Below the pieces are notes generated by a model. It did no database searches. It was not told the origin of the DNA and saw only the letters and a program-made list of their open reading frames with translations. Positions 42,308-53,282 of a DNA stretch of 64,000 nt are shown piece after piece. This stretch comes from Leuctra nigra (taxonomy: Eukaryota > Arthropoda > Insecta > Plecoptera > Leuctridae): contig OW203764.1 in NCBI GenBank assembly GCA_934045905.1, positions 37,383,434-37,447,433 on the forward strand, read 5' to 3'. A program made the translations under genes and the position numbers. Positions within the stretch are counted from its first letter, which is position 1. Each line of letters begins with the position of its first letter.

Positions 42308-45300
42308 CAAGGGCAAGACGGGTTTCTATGGAGACATGCAATGAAGAGAACTGTGTAAATAATGGTACCAGAAGCAATAGCGCAAGAGGACGGAACTTAA
42401 TGAAAAGACACAAGTGTTGTAAAGGAGAAACAATGCAAGTGGGGACACTCAATATAGTTACACTAACAGGGAAATTGGAAGAGATAGTGGACATGATGGA
42501 GGAGAGAAAGATAGACCTGCTGGGGCTAAGTGAAACAAAGTGGAGGGGAAAGGGGGAGAAGAGGCTCAGAGGGGACTACAAGTTGATATGGTCGGGAGGG
42601 GAAGAGGGAAGAAATGGAGTGGGTTTTGTGGTAAGCCCCCGTTACGCTGGTGACATCCTGGATGTAAATGCCGTGAATGACAGGATGATCGGAATCAGTA
42701 TCGTAATAGGAAGCAGCGTGCGGCACCTGATACAGGTGTATGCACCTTAGTCTGGAAGATCTACCGAAGAAAAAGACATTTTCTGGGTTGAACTAGATGA
42801 GATGGTGCAAGCAAAGGAGGTATGGGTGATGGGGGATTTTAATGCCATGGTAGGAGAGGAGCGGAAGGACTGCGAAGAGGTAATGGGACCACATGGCTGG
42901 GGTAAAAGAAACACTGAAGGAGTGAAGATGTTAGAGTGGTGTGCAAGAACCTCATTGAAAATCACAAACACATGGTTTATGAAAAGAAGAGCTCAGAAGA
43001 TAACGAGATATGGATATGGAGCTGATAATCAGAGATGGGAATCAGTTATAGACTACATATGTGTCAGCAGAGATATGGGGAGACTGGTGAGAGATGTGGA
43101 AGTGCTACCATCAGTCGCACTAGGCAGCGACCATCGATTGCTGGTGGCAAAGGTAGAAATAGAGCGACGAAAGAGGACCGTAACGGAAGTCAAAGCACCC
43201 AGGATAAAGGTATGGAAGTTGCAACAGAAAGAAGTCAGGGAAGAGTTCAGAAGAGAGATAGCAGAGAGGGCACCAGAGGGAGCATTAGGTGGAGTGGATG
43301 AAGAATGGTGTGCATTTAAAGCAGCTCTAGTGGACATAGCTGAAAAGACCTGTGGGAGAGCTGGAGGAAAAAAGAGAAGGAAAGAAACACCATGGTGGAA
43401 TGAAAGGGTGAGAGAGGCAGTGAGGAGGAAAAAGGAGGCATGGAGAAGGAAGGAAGAGTCCCATACGGAAGAAAACATCAGGGACTACGGGGAAAGCAAG
43501 AGAATTGTAAAGATGATAGTAGAGGAGGAGAAGAAAATATCAATGCAAGAGTTTGCAAACAGGTTGGAGACAGACTTTGATGGAAATAAGAGACTGCTGT
43601 ACAGTCTAATCAAGGCGAAACGACATACGGGGGAGACTCAAACCATAATGAAGAAGGAGGATGGTGGTTTCACAAACAGACCGGAGGAGATAAAAACAAT
43701 GTGGAAAGAGTACTTTAAGGAGCTACTTCAGGGAGAGGCAGTACAAAGGAAAGACAGAGAGACAAACCGAAGAATGGCAGAGGAAAGCGAGGGGGTTGCG
43801 GGTGAAATACCAGGACAGATGGAAGTGAAAGAAATGCTAAAGAAGATGAAGAATGGAAAAGCCCCAGGAATGGACGAAGTCAGTGTCGAGATGCTGAAAG
43901 CGTCAGGGCAGAAGGGAATTGAGTGGCTCTGCCGGGTAATTCAAGCAGCATGGACCCAGTGTGATGTCCCAGAAGATTGGGGGAAGGGAATACTTATTCC
44001 TATCTTTAAGAAAGGGGACAGAAAGCGATGCTGCAACTACAGGGGAGTAACTTTGATGTGCCAAACAGCTAAATTGTATGAAAAGATCATCGAAAGGAGG
44101 GTGGCTGAGAGTATTGAGAGTAAACTAAGAGAAGAACAATACGGTTTTAGAAGAGGACGGTCAACGATTGACCTCATCTTTGCAGTGAGACAAATCATGG
44201 AAGACCGATGGGAGAAAGGGAACGGGATGAGAATGATATTTCTGGACCTGGTAAAGGCGTACGACAGAATGCCAAGAGAAGAAGTGTGGCGGTGCCTAGA
44301 GAAGAAGGGTGTGGACAGTGGAGTGATACAAAGAATTCAAAGTATGTATAAGAAGAACAGTAGTTGCGTGCAGACGGGAGTGGGAAAAACGGACTGGTTC
44401 GAAGTGAGGGAGGGACTGAAGCAAGGGAGTGTATTGTCACCAACATTATTTACAGTAGTAATGGATGAGATGCTGAGAGAGGTTGAGCCGGAGGACCAAG
44501 AGGACACCCGCACACTCATATATGCAGACGATGTTCTTGTGTGGGCAGAGACCGAGGAAGAGTTGCAAGAGAAACTCAACAGGTGGGAAGAAGTGACAGC
44601 AAAATATGGACTAGAAATCAGTAGAGAAAAAAGCGAAACCATGGTTATGGAAAGGCAACAGAAGACACGGTGCCGGATGCAGATGCGAGGAGAGGAACTT
44701 ACAGAAAAAGACGAGTTTAAATATCTAGGCAGTGTATTGGCAAAGGATGGAAAGGTGGACAGGGAGATCGAGAGGAGGGTGAGAGCAGCAGAAGTGTTTT
44801 ACCAGAGTGTAAGGAAGCTACTATGGAATGAAGATGTACCACAGAGGTGTAAGATATTACTGTACAAAACCTACTTTGTACCAATCTTAATATATGCAGC
44901 AGTAACTTGGCCAATGGGAGGGAAAGAAGAAATGAAGATGCAGGCTGCAGAAATGAAGTTCCTGAGAAGTGTGGCAGGAGTGACGAAGATGGACAAGGTG
45001 AGGAGTGCAAAGATTAGAAAAGACCTAGAAGTGGAATCTCTTAGATTTAAACTTGGAAAAGAGAGGCTAAGATGGTACGGACATATGAAGAGGATGGGAA
45101 AAGAGAGGATACCATGTAGAGAGGCAGAGTGTGCAGCCATGGGTGGCAGAAGAAAGGCAGGAAGACCTAGAACTAAATGGATCAACGGAATAGAGGCAGC
45201 TGCAGAAGAAAGAGGAGAGTGTTGGGGAGTAATTACAACAGAGAAGTGGTGGGAAGACAGAGAGAGATGGAGGGAGCTGGTGGAAAGAGAGGAGGCTGAA

Positions 45301-45375
45301 GAACTGGAAGAAGAGATTGAAGAAGTGTGGAGTGTCGGACTTGGCAAGTCGGCTCTGAGAACACAAGTGCCCTAG
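42283..45375 (+). pseudogene. LINE ORF2: endonuclease + reverse transcriptase, one stop codon
   Basis: About 1,030 codons. The apurinic-endonuclease-like domain has TLNIVTLTGK, LGLSETKW, GDFNAMVG (near 42835) and SDHRLL. The reverse transcriptase has YRGVTLM, YGFRRGRST, LDLVKAYDRMP, GLKQGSVLSP and the catalytic YADD (context TLIYADDVLVWAE). The C-terminal part has RLRWYGHMKRM and GRPRTKW. The frame is broken only by TAG at 42748-42750, directly after QVYAP, where relatives have Gln (a single C-to-T change of CAG would explain it). The rest of the frame is intact to 45375. It is close to active but as read would not give full-length protein unless the stop is read through. Confidence 0.85.
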
Positions 45376-45378
45376 AAC

Positions 45379-45445
45379 ATTGGTGGGATCATCCCACCCC
45401 CTGACCCGACAATAGTTGGAAGCAGGGTCGCGATATTTATTTATT
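45379..45445 (+). other. LINE 3' UTR hairpin and tail
   Basis: GGTGGGATCATCCCACC can fold into an 8-bp stem; it is followed by CCCCTGACCCGACAATAGTT and a TTTA-rich tail. The same arrangement occurs in the other two RTE copies, so it is probably the 3' signal recognised by the reverse transcriptase. Confidence 0.6.
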
Positions 45446-45777
45446 TATTTTTTTAATTTTGCAGGCGTCATAAATAAAAAAAAATTACTAGTACAAAATA
45501 CAGTAATACAATAAAAATTATGTTAATGAAATATTTTATTTGAAGGTAAATACTGTAGGATAATAATTATGGACAGTGTTTCAAAGCTCTGTTAATTAAA
45601 ACCAGTAGTGCATGGACATTCAAAGAACGTCATTATGGCAATCTAGTCCTAATTAACTGCTTAAAATTTAGCAGAGCATTGAAAAAAATGGTCCTTAGTG
45701 TAGCACAGCAATCAACACATAACTAATCTCCAGGTATTATTATGAAACAACCATTTCAACTAATAAAGTGTGAAAAT

Positions 45778-46010
45778 CTAGCTTTTCTTGGCGGTCCAAT
45801 GTTTGTTTGTTTTGTGACACCTAAGACTATTCATATTTCGACAAACTTTGCCACATTCCGAACAACTGTAAGGACCACGCATATCGCCGTGGATGTGTCT
45901 GATGTGAAATTTCAACGACTTTTTCCAAGCAAATTGTCTGTTGCAAATTGTGCAGATAAAATCTTGACTGCTCCCCGATGCCGTCCATGGATCAGTCGAA
46001 GCGAAATAAT
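45778..46010 (-). CDS. Zinc-finger exon Z15
   Basis: Encodes 76 residues from the acceptor TATTGTTTTTCTAG (AG at 46011-46012), phase 1, starting AT TAT TTC GCT. Finger 1: CTIC, QFAWKKSLKFH, IRHIH; finger 2: CSEC, KVCRNMNSLRCH, KTNKH; linker GDMRGPYS; tail WTAKKS. The finger 2 signature N-M-x-S-L-R-C-H ties it to Z17, Z18 and Z21, marking the right-hand subfamily. AATAAA lies at 45536-45541. The plus-strand ORF 45742-46014 is antisense. Confidence 0.85.
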
Positions 46011-46100
46011 CTAGAAAAACAATAATATTCAATTACAATTGATTCCTCTACAGGACGGATCACACAACTGGTACTCATCATTTCAGTTGAATTGTGACCA

Positions 46101-46226
46101 CGGGTGTGCGATAATATAAATGTTGTCGAGTGACAGCTTCTCATCTCATCCGAGAAGGCCGTGAGTAACATTGAGATGAGAAAATTTACGCGAGAACAAA
46201 GTTCTTATTTTATATGATCGCACCCC
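46101..46226. mobile_element. MITE of the GGG.TGCGAT family (copy 2)
   Basis: Ends GGGTGTGCGATAATATAAAT and TTTTATATGATCGCACCCC with an inner pair around CTTCTCATCTCA/TGAGATGAGAA. Same family as 14502-14621 and 56109-56250. Confidence 0.6.
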
Positions 46227-46343
46227 AGCACACTATCAAAGTATATAAAATCCTTCGGATATTCAGGATTGGAGGAGTTGCGAAACTACTTCCCTGAACT
46301 TATAGACTGCCCTACCACATTTGATCTGCAAATCTACAAGCAT

Positions 46344-46901
46344 CAGACTTGGGTAGTAACGTAACGAAAGTAACGCGTTACTGTAACGAAATTACTTTTT
46401 TGGGTCACGAGCCAGTAATTTCATTACATTTTTTTCCAAGTAATAAGTAATAAAATCTCACTACTTTTATCAGAGTAATTTGACGTTTGTAACGCGTTAC
46501 CGTGAGCCTCGCCCACATTTTCCCACTTGTATGTAATTTTCAAAAATATAGACAGATGGCAACACTCAGCAGGCTTTTTTTTGAATTTCCACTACGCAAG
46601 TCACACAAAGTACAAAATAATGGTAATAAATTGTCAAACGGAAACGGCTTAAAATTACTTCGCTCTTATTGTGACTTCTTAAACACTCTTATTTTGTATC
46701 CCCTTCCAATAATTTTCCCTTCGGTTTAAAAGTCTGGAAAAAGTAATTTTTGAGAGCAATTTCACTACTTTTTCTCTTAAAAAGTCAAGTAATTTCATTA
46801 CATTTCTGAAGAAGTAATATACCAGTAATTTAATTACTTTTTTTTCCAAGTAATAAGTAATATAATCTCACTATTTTTAAAAAGTAATTTACCCAAGTCT
46901 G
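46344..46901. mobile_element. hAT-type MITE, 8-bp target duplication
   Basis: Inverted ends CAGACTTGGGTA and TACCCAAGTCTG, flanked by ACAAGCAT on both sides (46336-46343, 46902-46909). Subterminal regions are full of AAGTAATTT/GTAACG words. The ORF at 46502-46729 is fortuitous. Confidence 0.88.
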
Positions 46902-46984
46902 ACAAGCATGGATAATAAATGCTCCATGCTTATAGCATGGAAACAGTAAACACTTTCGCCTAATTGTAGGATGCCAAACTGACC

Positions 46985-47101
46985 TGGGGCCCTATCCTAG
47001 AACGTTTTCCCAATTCCATTCTGATGGAATCCGACTCACGGCCATAAGGATTAACGTTGCATGAAATCGGATTCCATCAGAATTGGACATTTTAGAGTTC
47101 T
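46985..47101. repeat. Short inverted-repeat element
   Basis: CCCTATCCTAGAAC...CAATTCCATTCTGATGGAATCCGA at the left pairs with TCGGATTCCATCAGAATTGG...GTTCTAG at the right. Probably a small MITE about 115 bp long. Confidence 0.45.
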
Positions 47102-47597
47102 AGCGTGCTGACCTGCTTTTACAATATCCATATATATACCTCACAGCACTTGCCAGAATAAAAACAATGCCTACAGACTTACTTGTTGATGCTTGACATT
47201 TGCGGATGCCAGTCCAAAAGACAGACTCAGTGCACACGTCGATTATTGGAGACATATTTTGGGCATAAGAGTATTTTCCTGCATGAAACTTTATAGTAGT
47301 AGATTGTTGCACTGAGTCTTTGTAATAAAAATCATAATAATTACCTTGGCATGTGGAATCATTTCTAATCAATCTTCATGTTCATGTAATATAATTATGA
47401 TTCACCACATGTTCAATGGCTTCAGAGGTTGATTTAAACATGTTTGACTGGCAAATCACTAAATGACATCAGAACAATGTGCTTTGTCGTCACAACTAGA
47501 GACGTTACTTTTCCGGAAAATTATAAATCGGACCCACTTTTTTTTAAATTTGCCATTTCTAGACCATTTACTATTCCACTAAATATTCGCTAAATAA

Positions 47598-48888
47598 GAG
47601 GACGTTCAACAACTGACCTCATCTTTGCAGTAAGACAAATCATGGAAGACCGATGGGAGAAAGGGAGCGGGATGAGAATTATATTTCTGGACCTGGTAAA
47701 GGCGTACGACAGAATGCCAAGAGAAGAAGTGTGGCGGTGCCTAGAGAAGAAAGGTGTGGACAGTGGAGTGATACAAAGAATTCAAAGTATGTATAAGAAA
47801 AACAGTAGCTGCGTGCAGACGGGAGTGGGAAAAACGGACTGGTTCGAAGTGAGGGTGGGACTGAAGCAAGGGAGTGTATTGTCACCAACATTATTTACAG
47901 TGGTAATGGATGAGATGCTGAGAGAGGTCGAGCCGGAGGACCAAGAGGACACCCGCACACTCATATATGCAGACAATGTTCTTGTGTGGGCAGAGACCAA
48001 GGAAGAGTTGCAAGAGAAACTCAACAGGTGGGAAGAAGTGACAGCAAAATATGGACTAGAAATCAGTCGAGAAAAAAGTGAAACCATGGTTATGGAAAGG
48101 CAACAGAAGACACGGTGCCGGATGCAGATGCGAGGAGAGGAACTGACAGAAAAAAAAGAGTTTAAATATCTAGGCAGTGTATTGGCAAAGGATGGAAAGG
48201 TGGACAAGGAGATCGAGAGGAGGGTGAGAGCAGCAGAAGTGTTTTACCAGAGTGTAAGGAAGCTACTGTGGAATGAAGATGTGCCCCAGAGGTGTAAGAT
48301 ATTGCTGTACAAAACCTACTATGTACCAATCTTAACATATGCAGCAGTAACTTGGCCAATGGGAGGGAAGAAAGAATTGAAAATGCAGGCTGCGGAAATG
48401 AAGTTCCTGAGAAGTGTGGCAGGGGTGACGAAGATGGACAAGGTGAGGAGTGCAAAGATTAGAAAGGACCTAGAAGTGGAGTCTCTTAGATTTAAACTTG
48501 GAAAAGAGAGGCTAAGATGGTACGGACATATGAAGAGGATGGGAGAAGAGAGGATACCATATAGAGAGGCAGAGCGTGCAGCCATGGGTGGCAGAAGAAA
48601 GGCAGGAAGACCTAGAACTAAATGGATGAACGGAATAGAGGCAGCCGCAGAAGAAAGAGGAGAGTGTTGGGGAGTAATTACAACAGAGAAGTGGTGGGAA
48701 GACAGAGAGAGATGGAGGGAACTGGTGGAAAGAGAGAAGCCCGAAGAAGTGGAAGAAGAGATTGAAGAAGTGTGGAGTGTCGGACTTGGCAAGTCGGCTC
48801 TGAGATCACAAGTGCCCTAGAACATTGGTGGGATCATCCCACCCCCTGCCCCGACAATAGTTGGAAGCAGGGTCACGATATTTATTAT
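47598..48888 (+). mobile_element. 5'-truncated copy of the RTE LINE, mutated catalytic site
   Basis: Begins abruptly at sequence matching about 44152 of the longer copy (AAGAGGACG.TCAAC.A) and runs to the same 3' UTR and tail. The frame from 47642 is open for 392 codons to 48820 and is about 95 percent identical by eye. The reverse-transcriptase motif reads YADN instead of YADD (codon AAT at 47975-47977), which removes a metal-binding Asp. Together with truncation this makes it a dead copy. Confidence 0.88.
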
Positions 48889-49338
48889 TATTTATTCGAT
48901 AAAAGTAAATTACATGTATTTTGGCCAAATCTAGTTGGTCCAAAGGTTTGCTAAATATCTAGAAAAAAAAAGCATTCAATAGGAGGAGGTTAAACGTATA
49001 TCCATACTAGACCAATAATATCATTCCAGAAAATAGCTATGGTAAATATGAATTCTACAAAAATTTATTGAGCAGTTTGATATTCCACATAAGATCTGGA
49101 GAATTTCCAGATTCTTATCGGAATGTGTTGACTTCTAGGTCCAAGGTTCACACACAAATCTCGTAAGTTCAATTATTTCCAGACATTTAAAAGTAGGTAT
49201 GTACCTATTTGTACACGAAGGTTTTTGTGATGAAGGAAATAAATATATAGAATACATTAGAAATAGTACTCTTTATTTGAAACATGTAGGCATACCAATG
49301 AAAAATCAAATAACAAAGTATCTTTTAAGACATAATGA

Positions 49339-49559
49339 TTACATGATACTATTACGATGATACCTGAACTTATGTTTCCGAAAACTTTCCATGTTTTTAC
49401 ACTCTTTCTCACAGATAGGACAAATAAATGGTCCCTTTCGATCTCCGTGTGAATTGCGAATGTGGCAGTTCAAGGAGTTGCTGGCGGAGAATGTTTTCTG
49501 GCAAATGTGACACTGATGCCTCGTTGAATCCGAAAAGACTGCTCGCCCAAGCCATTCAT
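49339..49559 (-). CDS. Zinc-finger exon Z16
   Basis: Encodes 72 residues from the acceptor TGTGTTTCTTCTAG (AG at 49560-49561), phase 1, starting AT GAA TGG CTT. Finger 1: CHIC, TFSASNSLNCH, IRNSH; finger 2: CPIC, ECKNMESFRKH, KFRYH; linker GDRKGPFI; tail RNSIM. The open frame has an upstream Met, but that lies in the intron. AATAAA is at 49272-49277. The neighbouring LINE fragment (47.6-48.9 kb) does not overlap. Confidence 0.85.
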
Positions 49560-49736
49560 CTAGAAGAAACACAGTACACTCATTATCAATTATATTGTTA
49601 ACACTAACATTATAAAATTAATACATGAAATTCACCATATGTTAGACAACGAAAGTATAAGTTTGAAAAGAAACACATCAATAATTGTAATAATGCCGTT
49701 TATTAAAGCAATATACAATTTAAAGCTTGCAACCAC

Positions 49737-50361
49737 CACCGCGTAGAGAACAGCTATCTTCACACTATTAAGCTTACGGTGTGAACACTTCAATGATCTA
49801 CCATTGGCTCCCGTGAATACGGACTACGGGTGGAATACGCAGAAAAAAATGCTATAAAATCGACCCTTGGTCAGTCTGCACCCTAGCCGATCGCAGCGCT
49901 AAGTTCGCTGGTGGCGATCCCGGAACTAATCTAGGCAATCATTTTATTTCTTGAGTGATAGTCAATGGCGCGAGCTGTCAAATGCCATCTTTTAGGTTAT
50001 TTGCTGTTTGGTGAATAATAAGTAAGTGAAAATGCTTGTATTACATGTTAATTATTACAATCAATAAACTAAACACATTTTTACACTGATATCAACCCTT
50101 TTAATTTCATCTGATCGTTATCCAAGTTGTTTAAGTTCTAATTTATACATTTGATTTTGAATTAACCCGCTAAAATTCAGATTAGTTTGATTTTCTAACA
50201 CCAACCATGGTGCTTAGAGAGCGCTGCGAACGGCTGGTAGCCGCAGCCAATCCACTCTATAGACCTGGCCATATTTAGCATTGGAGCCTGTTTCACGTCT
50301 CAAGCCCATCTGATCCCACCTATAATTTAATAGTGTGAAGATAGCTGTTCTCTACGCGGTG
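49737..50361. mobile_element. 625-bp MITE with long inverted ends
   Basis: Ends CACCGCGTAGAGAACAGCTA...TTCACACTATTAA and TTTAATAGTGTGAAGATAGCTG...CTACGCGGTG are inverted over about 36 bp. CAACCAC flanks both sides (49730-49736 and 50362-50368), a 7- or 8-bp target duplication consistent with hAT or P-like elements. No coding capacity. Confidence 0.8.
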
Positions 50362-50696
50362 CAACCACTGACACAAACGTTACCCACACATTATGGCCTT
50401 AAGATTGTATGGATAAAACTAACATTTAGTAGCGCAAATACAAATACATATATACAGGGCGAGGGTGAAGAGTATGCGAACATAAATCTTTTCTTCAAGT
50501 TCTGAAATCTTATTTGAAAATACATTTGAGAAATGTAATAATAATAATAAGAAAATAATGAAAACAGCTGAAACATGGAATGCGTGAAAGATTACTACCA
50601 CCCGGAGCCCTGGTGTACGCTTCTTCAATTTTTCGCTTCCATTTATCAACTGCCTTCACTCAGTCTTACTACAGAATCTTCTCTCCTGGCAATTTA

Positions 50697-51262
50697 TTAG
50701 CGAGCATAGCGAGCGTTTCTACGGGACTCTTATGCCACCTTCTCTGTTTGTTTGTTTTTTTTGTTTTTTTTTGTTCGTCACATATTGGAAGTACTGATTG
50801 ACCAATCAAACTGAAATTTTGAACATTCACTAATATCATTCTAGAATAGACTTGTATTGTTTTTGAGCAATATTCAAATCAAAAAGTTGATTATTTTATT
50901 TATTACCCTTGCCGCGCGACACCCTGCTGAGTGACCCAAGTCACTTCCTGTCCACCCCACCCCTCCACTAATGACCAGCCAGCCCCCAATCATTAAAAAA
51001 AAGGTTGTTTTTCTTTCATTCAAATGACTAATGAGAGAGGGGTCAATAATTTGCAAACTTTTTAAAGTAATACGATTTTGATATTTTTAAATAAAAAATT
51101 GATGGGAATCAATTTTTGATTCTTGAATTTCGGTAAATCTTTGCCAGAGTAAATTTATATGTTAAAAATATTACAATTTATTTTAAGCTGCATTAGTATT
51201 AGAGGTAAAGCGCGTATCGGTGCTCGCTTATCAACGCGTTAGAATGAGCGTTTTCCTAATGT
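50697..51262 (+). repeat. Dispersed repeat R, copy 3
   Basis: Starts AGCGAGCATAGCGAGCG and ACTCTTATGCCACC, followed by a T-run and TGACCAATCAAACTGAAATTTT; ends TATCAACGCGTTAGAATGAGCG. Both ends match copies 1 and 2. Shorter than the others. Confidence 0.5.
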
Positions 51263-52343
51263 AATTTGGATAAAAAGTAAACAACTCCCAAAGTAAAACC
51301 AATAAAACTATACGTTAATTACTCTTTATAAAACATTAAATGATATTTAGAAATTAACAACAATATTATTTAGTAAATAAATACCTACGTACTCCATAAT
51401 AGACATTTCACTGCCGTTTCGCATGAATGTTCCTCTCTAAGCCCAGACTGATTAACATACAATAAATTATTTTCCTTGAGATACTCAAGTTTTTGTAATA
51501 AATACTAATCAATGAAAACACACGAATATTTTCTTAAATGTTAATACAGTTCATTTTTTCTGTTTGAACTCTCGCCTGAATGCGCTGATATGCAGTTTTT
51601 CTGCTAGGCCGAGAAAGACTTCATTGCACGCTCACCTTGCAATGACGTCTTTCTCCGCCTAACAGAGCAAGTGACGGTGGCCCCATCTGGTGAGAGTTCA
51701 AACACAGGAAACACAAACTGTAACTCTTTAATGTTCCTAATCTATAGTTTTGCAAAATCAGATATGTTAGTCCCAAACGTACATGCAAAATTTGAACCTG
51801 ATCGGACTAACGGCTCTTTTCCACTTTTCAATCAACCATTCAATGGATTTTGCTCAAAAACTATACATGTGGCTACTGGTATGCGACATTGGTGTGTGTG
51901 CAAATTTCAGATTGATTGGCTGATCGGTGTCAGGCAATAACAGGCAATAACACACACAAATAAATAACTACAAACAATGAAACTTCCGTCAGTCTCGTAG
52001 TATTTTGATAACTGTGACTATGTTTAATTAAAAACTCTTTCAATGCAGAAATGTTGTTTTTGTAAGACCCACAACTAGTGTATAAATACACAGTAAAGTG
52101 GGTGATAAAACAAATCTCGGCTATTTTATACCACATTTTATATTAAATAAACAATCCTTAGTTTACATGCAGCCTACATTCCAAAATTATAAATCCCATA
52201 AAACACTTGTTCAGGATTGAAACACGCCGATGTAGAGCTCGCCGATATAGAGCGTCATTCACTAGTTTCTAACACCATCTGAGGATATCTTTTCATTCCA
52301 CTTTAAATTATAGTAGCTTGAGTAAAAACAGAAACAGTTTTAG
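51263..52343. other. Non-coding interval with a degraded repeat
   Basis: At 51563-51960 there are inverted words (TTTGAACTCTCGCC / GGTGAGAGTTCAAA, and GGCCGAGAAAGAC / GTCTTTCTCCGCC) and modules like those of repeat R (GATTGATTGGCTGATCGG). No gene accepted; the 89-codon ORF at 51671 is part of the repeat. Confidence 0.4.
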
Positions 52344-52416
52344 CTCTCTCATTGGCTGATATGTGTCACGTGACCTTATATGACGGTCACGTGACAGCTG
52401 TCAGCCAATGAGAGAG
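52344..52416. repeat. Hairpin with CACGTG and CCAAT motifs
   Basis: CTCTCTCATTGGCTGA...TGTCACGTGACC and its inverse GGTCACGTGACA...TCAGCCAATGAGAGAG face each other across about 9 nt. Each arm has one CACGTG E-box and one CCAAT/ATTGG word. A related CACGTG/ATTGG word set occurs near 59010-59035. Confidence 0.65.
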
Positions 52417-52803
52417 TTACTCTCCACTCTCGCAGAAGTTGACAGTGTGTCCGGTGTTTTATAAATTAACCGACATTTTAGGGTAATGTAAAAAAAATTA
52501 AAATTGGGATGAATGTCCATACCAGAAGTTACAATATAGATTGAAAAATGAGAAATGTTAGAAATTCTGGTAAAATGCAGATTAATTTTTGGTATGTACA
52601 AGATCGCCTGTGATGTAAACAATACCTACATTTCTATCTGTAAGTATTTCCAACAAGGCTGTTATCATTGTGTTTATTCAAGTGTATAGCACAGTTGAAT
52701 TGCTAATGGCAAACATATTTTATTTTCACAATATGCAGATCGACATTAGAAGGAAAAACTAGTATGTACAAAGGTAACAACTGTCCCGCTCTCTTGGCTC
52801 ATT

Positions 52804-52988
52804 TCAGCATCTGTATGTGCTTCTGTGACATCGTAAGCTCTGCATGTTCTTGAACACTCTCCTGCAGGTGGGACAAACAAATGGGCCTTTGAAATCGCCG
52901 TGGGTGTTCCTCTTGTGACAATTCATGGCTCCTCGAGTTACGAAGGACTTCTGGCAAATTGGGCACATGGAGCGGTCCGAAGATATGT
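52804..52988 (-). CDS. Zinc-finger exon Z17 (C2HC second finger)
   Basis: Shortest exon of the set: 60 residues from the acceptor GAATTTTTCCAG (AG at 52989-52990), phase 1, starting AC ATA TCT TCG. Finger 1: CPIC, SFVTRGAMNCH, KRNTH. Finger 2: CPTC, RVFKNMQSLRCH, then RSTYRC and stop, so the fourth ligand would be Cys at H-x5-C, on the last residue. The linker is GDFKGPFV. It is closely similar to Z18 two kb away, including the C2HC ending, which argues that the unusual ligand is inherited and functional. AATAAA at 52719-52724. The minus ORF 52799-53002 is a different frame. Confidence 0.82.
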
Positions 52989-53282
52989 CTGGAAAAATTC
53001 AAAACAGAATGAAAATGTGAACAGTTTATAGGAAAATAAGCAGTCTTGTGCAGGTAGCAATCGAAAAATAATTAAAATGAACTTAAATTAAGAGCAGAGG
53101 AAAATTTTACTGTCAAAATATTACAACATTTACAATATTACATTGGCATTGACATTTGCTCTATGTTGAGATGGCTAACCCTATAACGGCAGAGCTGATA
53201 GGTTTCGTCGATGTTGAATGAAGCGCGCACTTTTATATCATATTCAGGTTTTTAGACACATTATCCAGTCTGTTTACGATCA

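Larger units (their letters stand above)
40835..45445 (+). mobile_element. Near-intact two-ORF RTE-type LINE
   Basis: About 4.6 kb: ORF1 (40979-42307), overlapping ORF2 (42283-45375, one nonsense codon at 42748-42750), and a short 3' UTR with the hairpin GGTGGGATCATCCCACC, CCCCCTGACCC and an (ATTT)n-like tail. The 5' boundary is approximate. It lies between Z14 and Z15 in the opposite orientation to the host gene. Two relatives are in the window (1708-2695 minus, 47598-48888 plus). Confidence 0.88.

Noticed and set aside
43053..45366. Ser/Pro/Leu-rich minus ORFs in the LINE
   Set aside because: Shadows of the Glu/Lys/Arg-rich ORF2.
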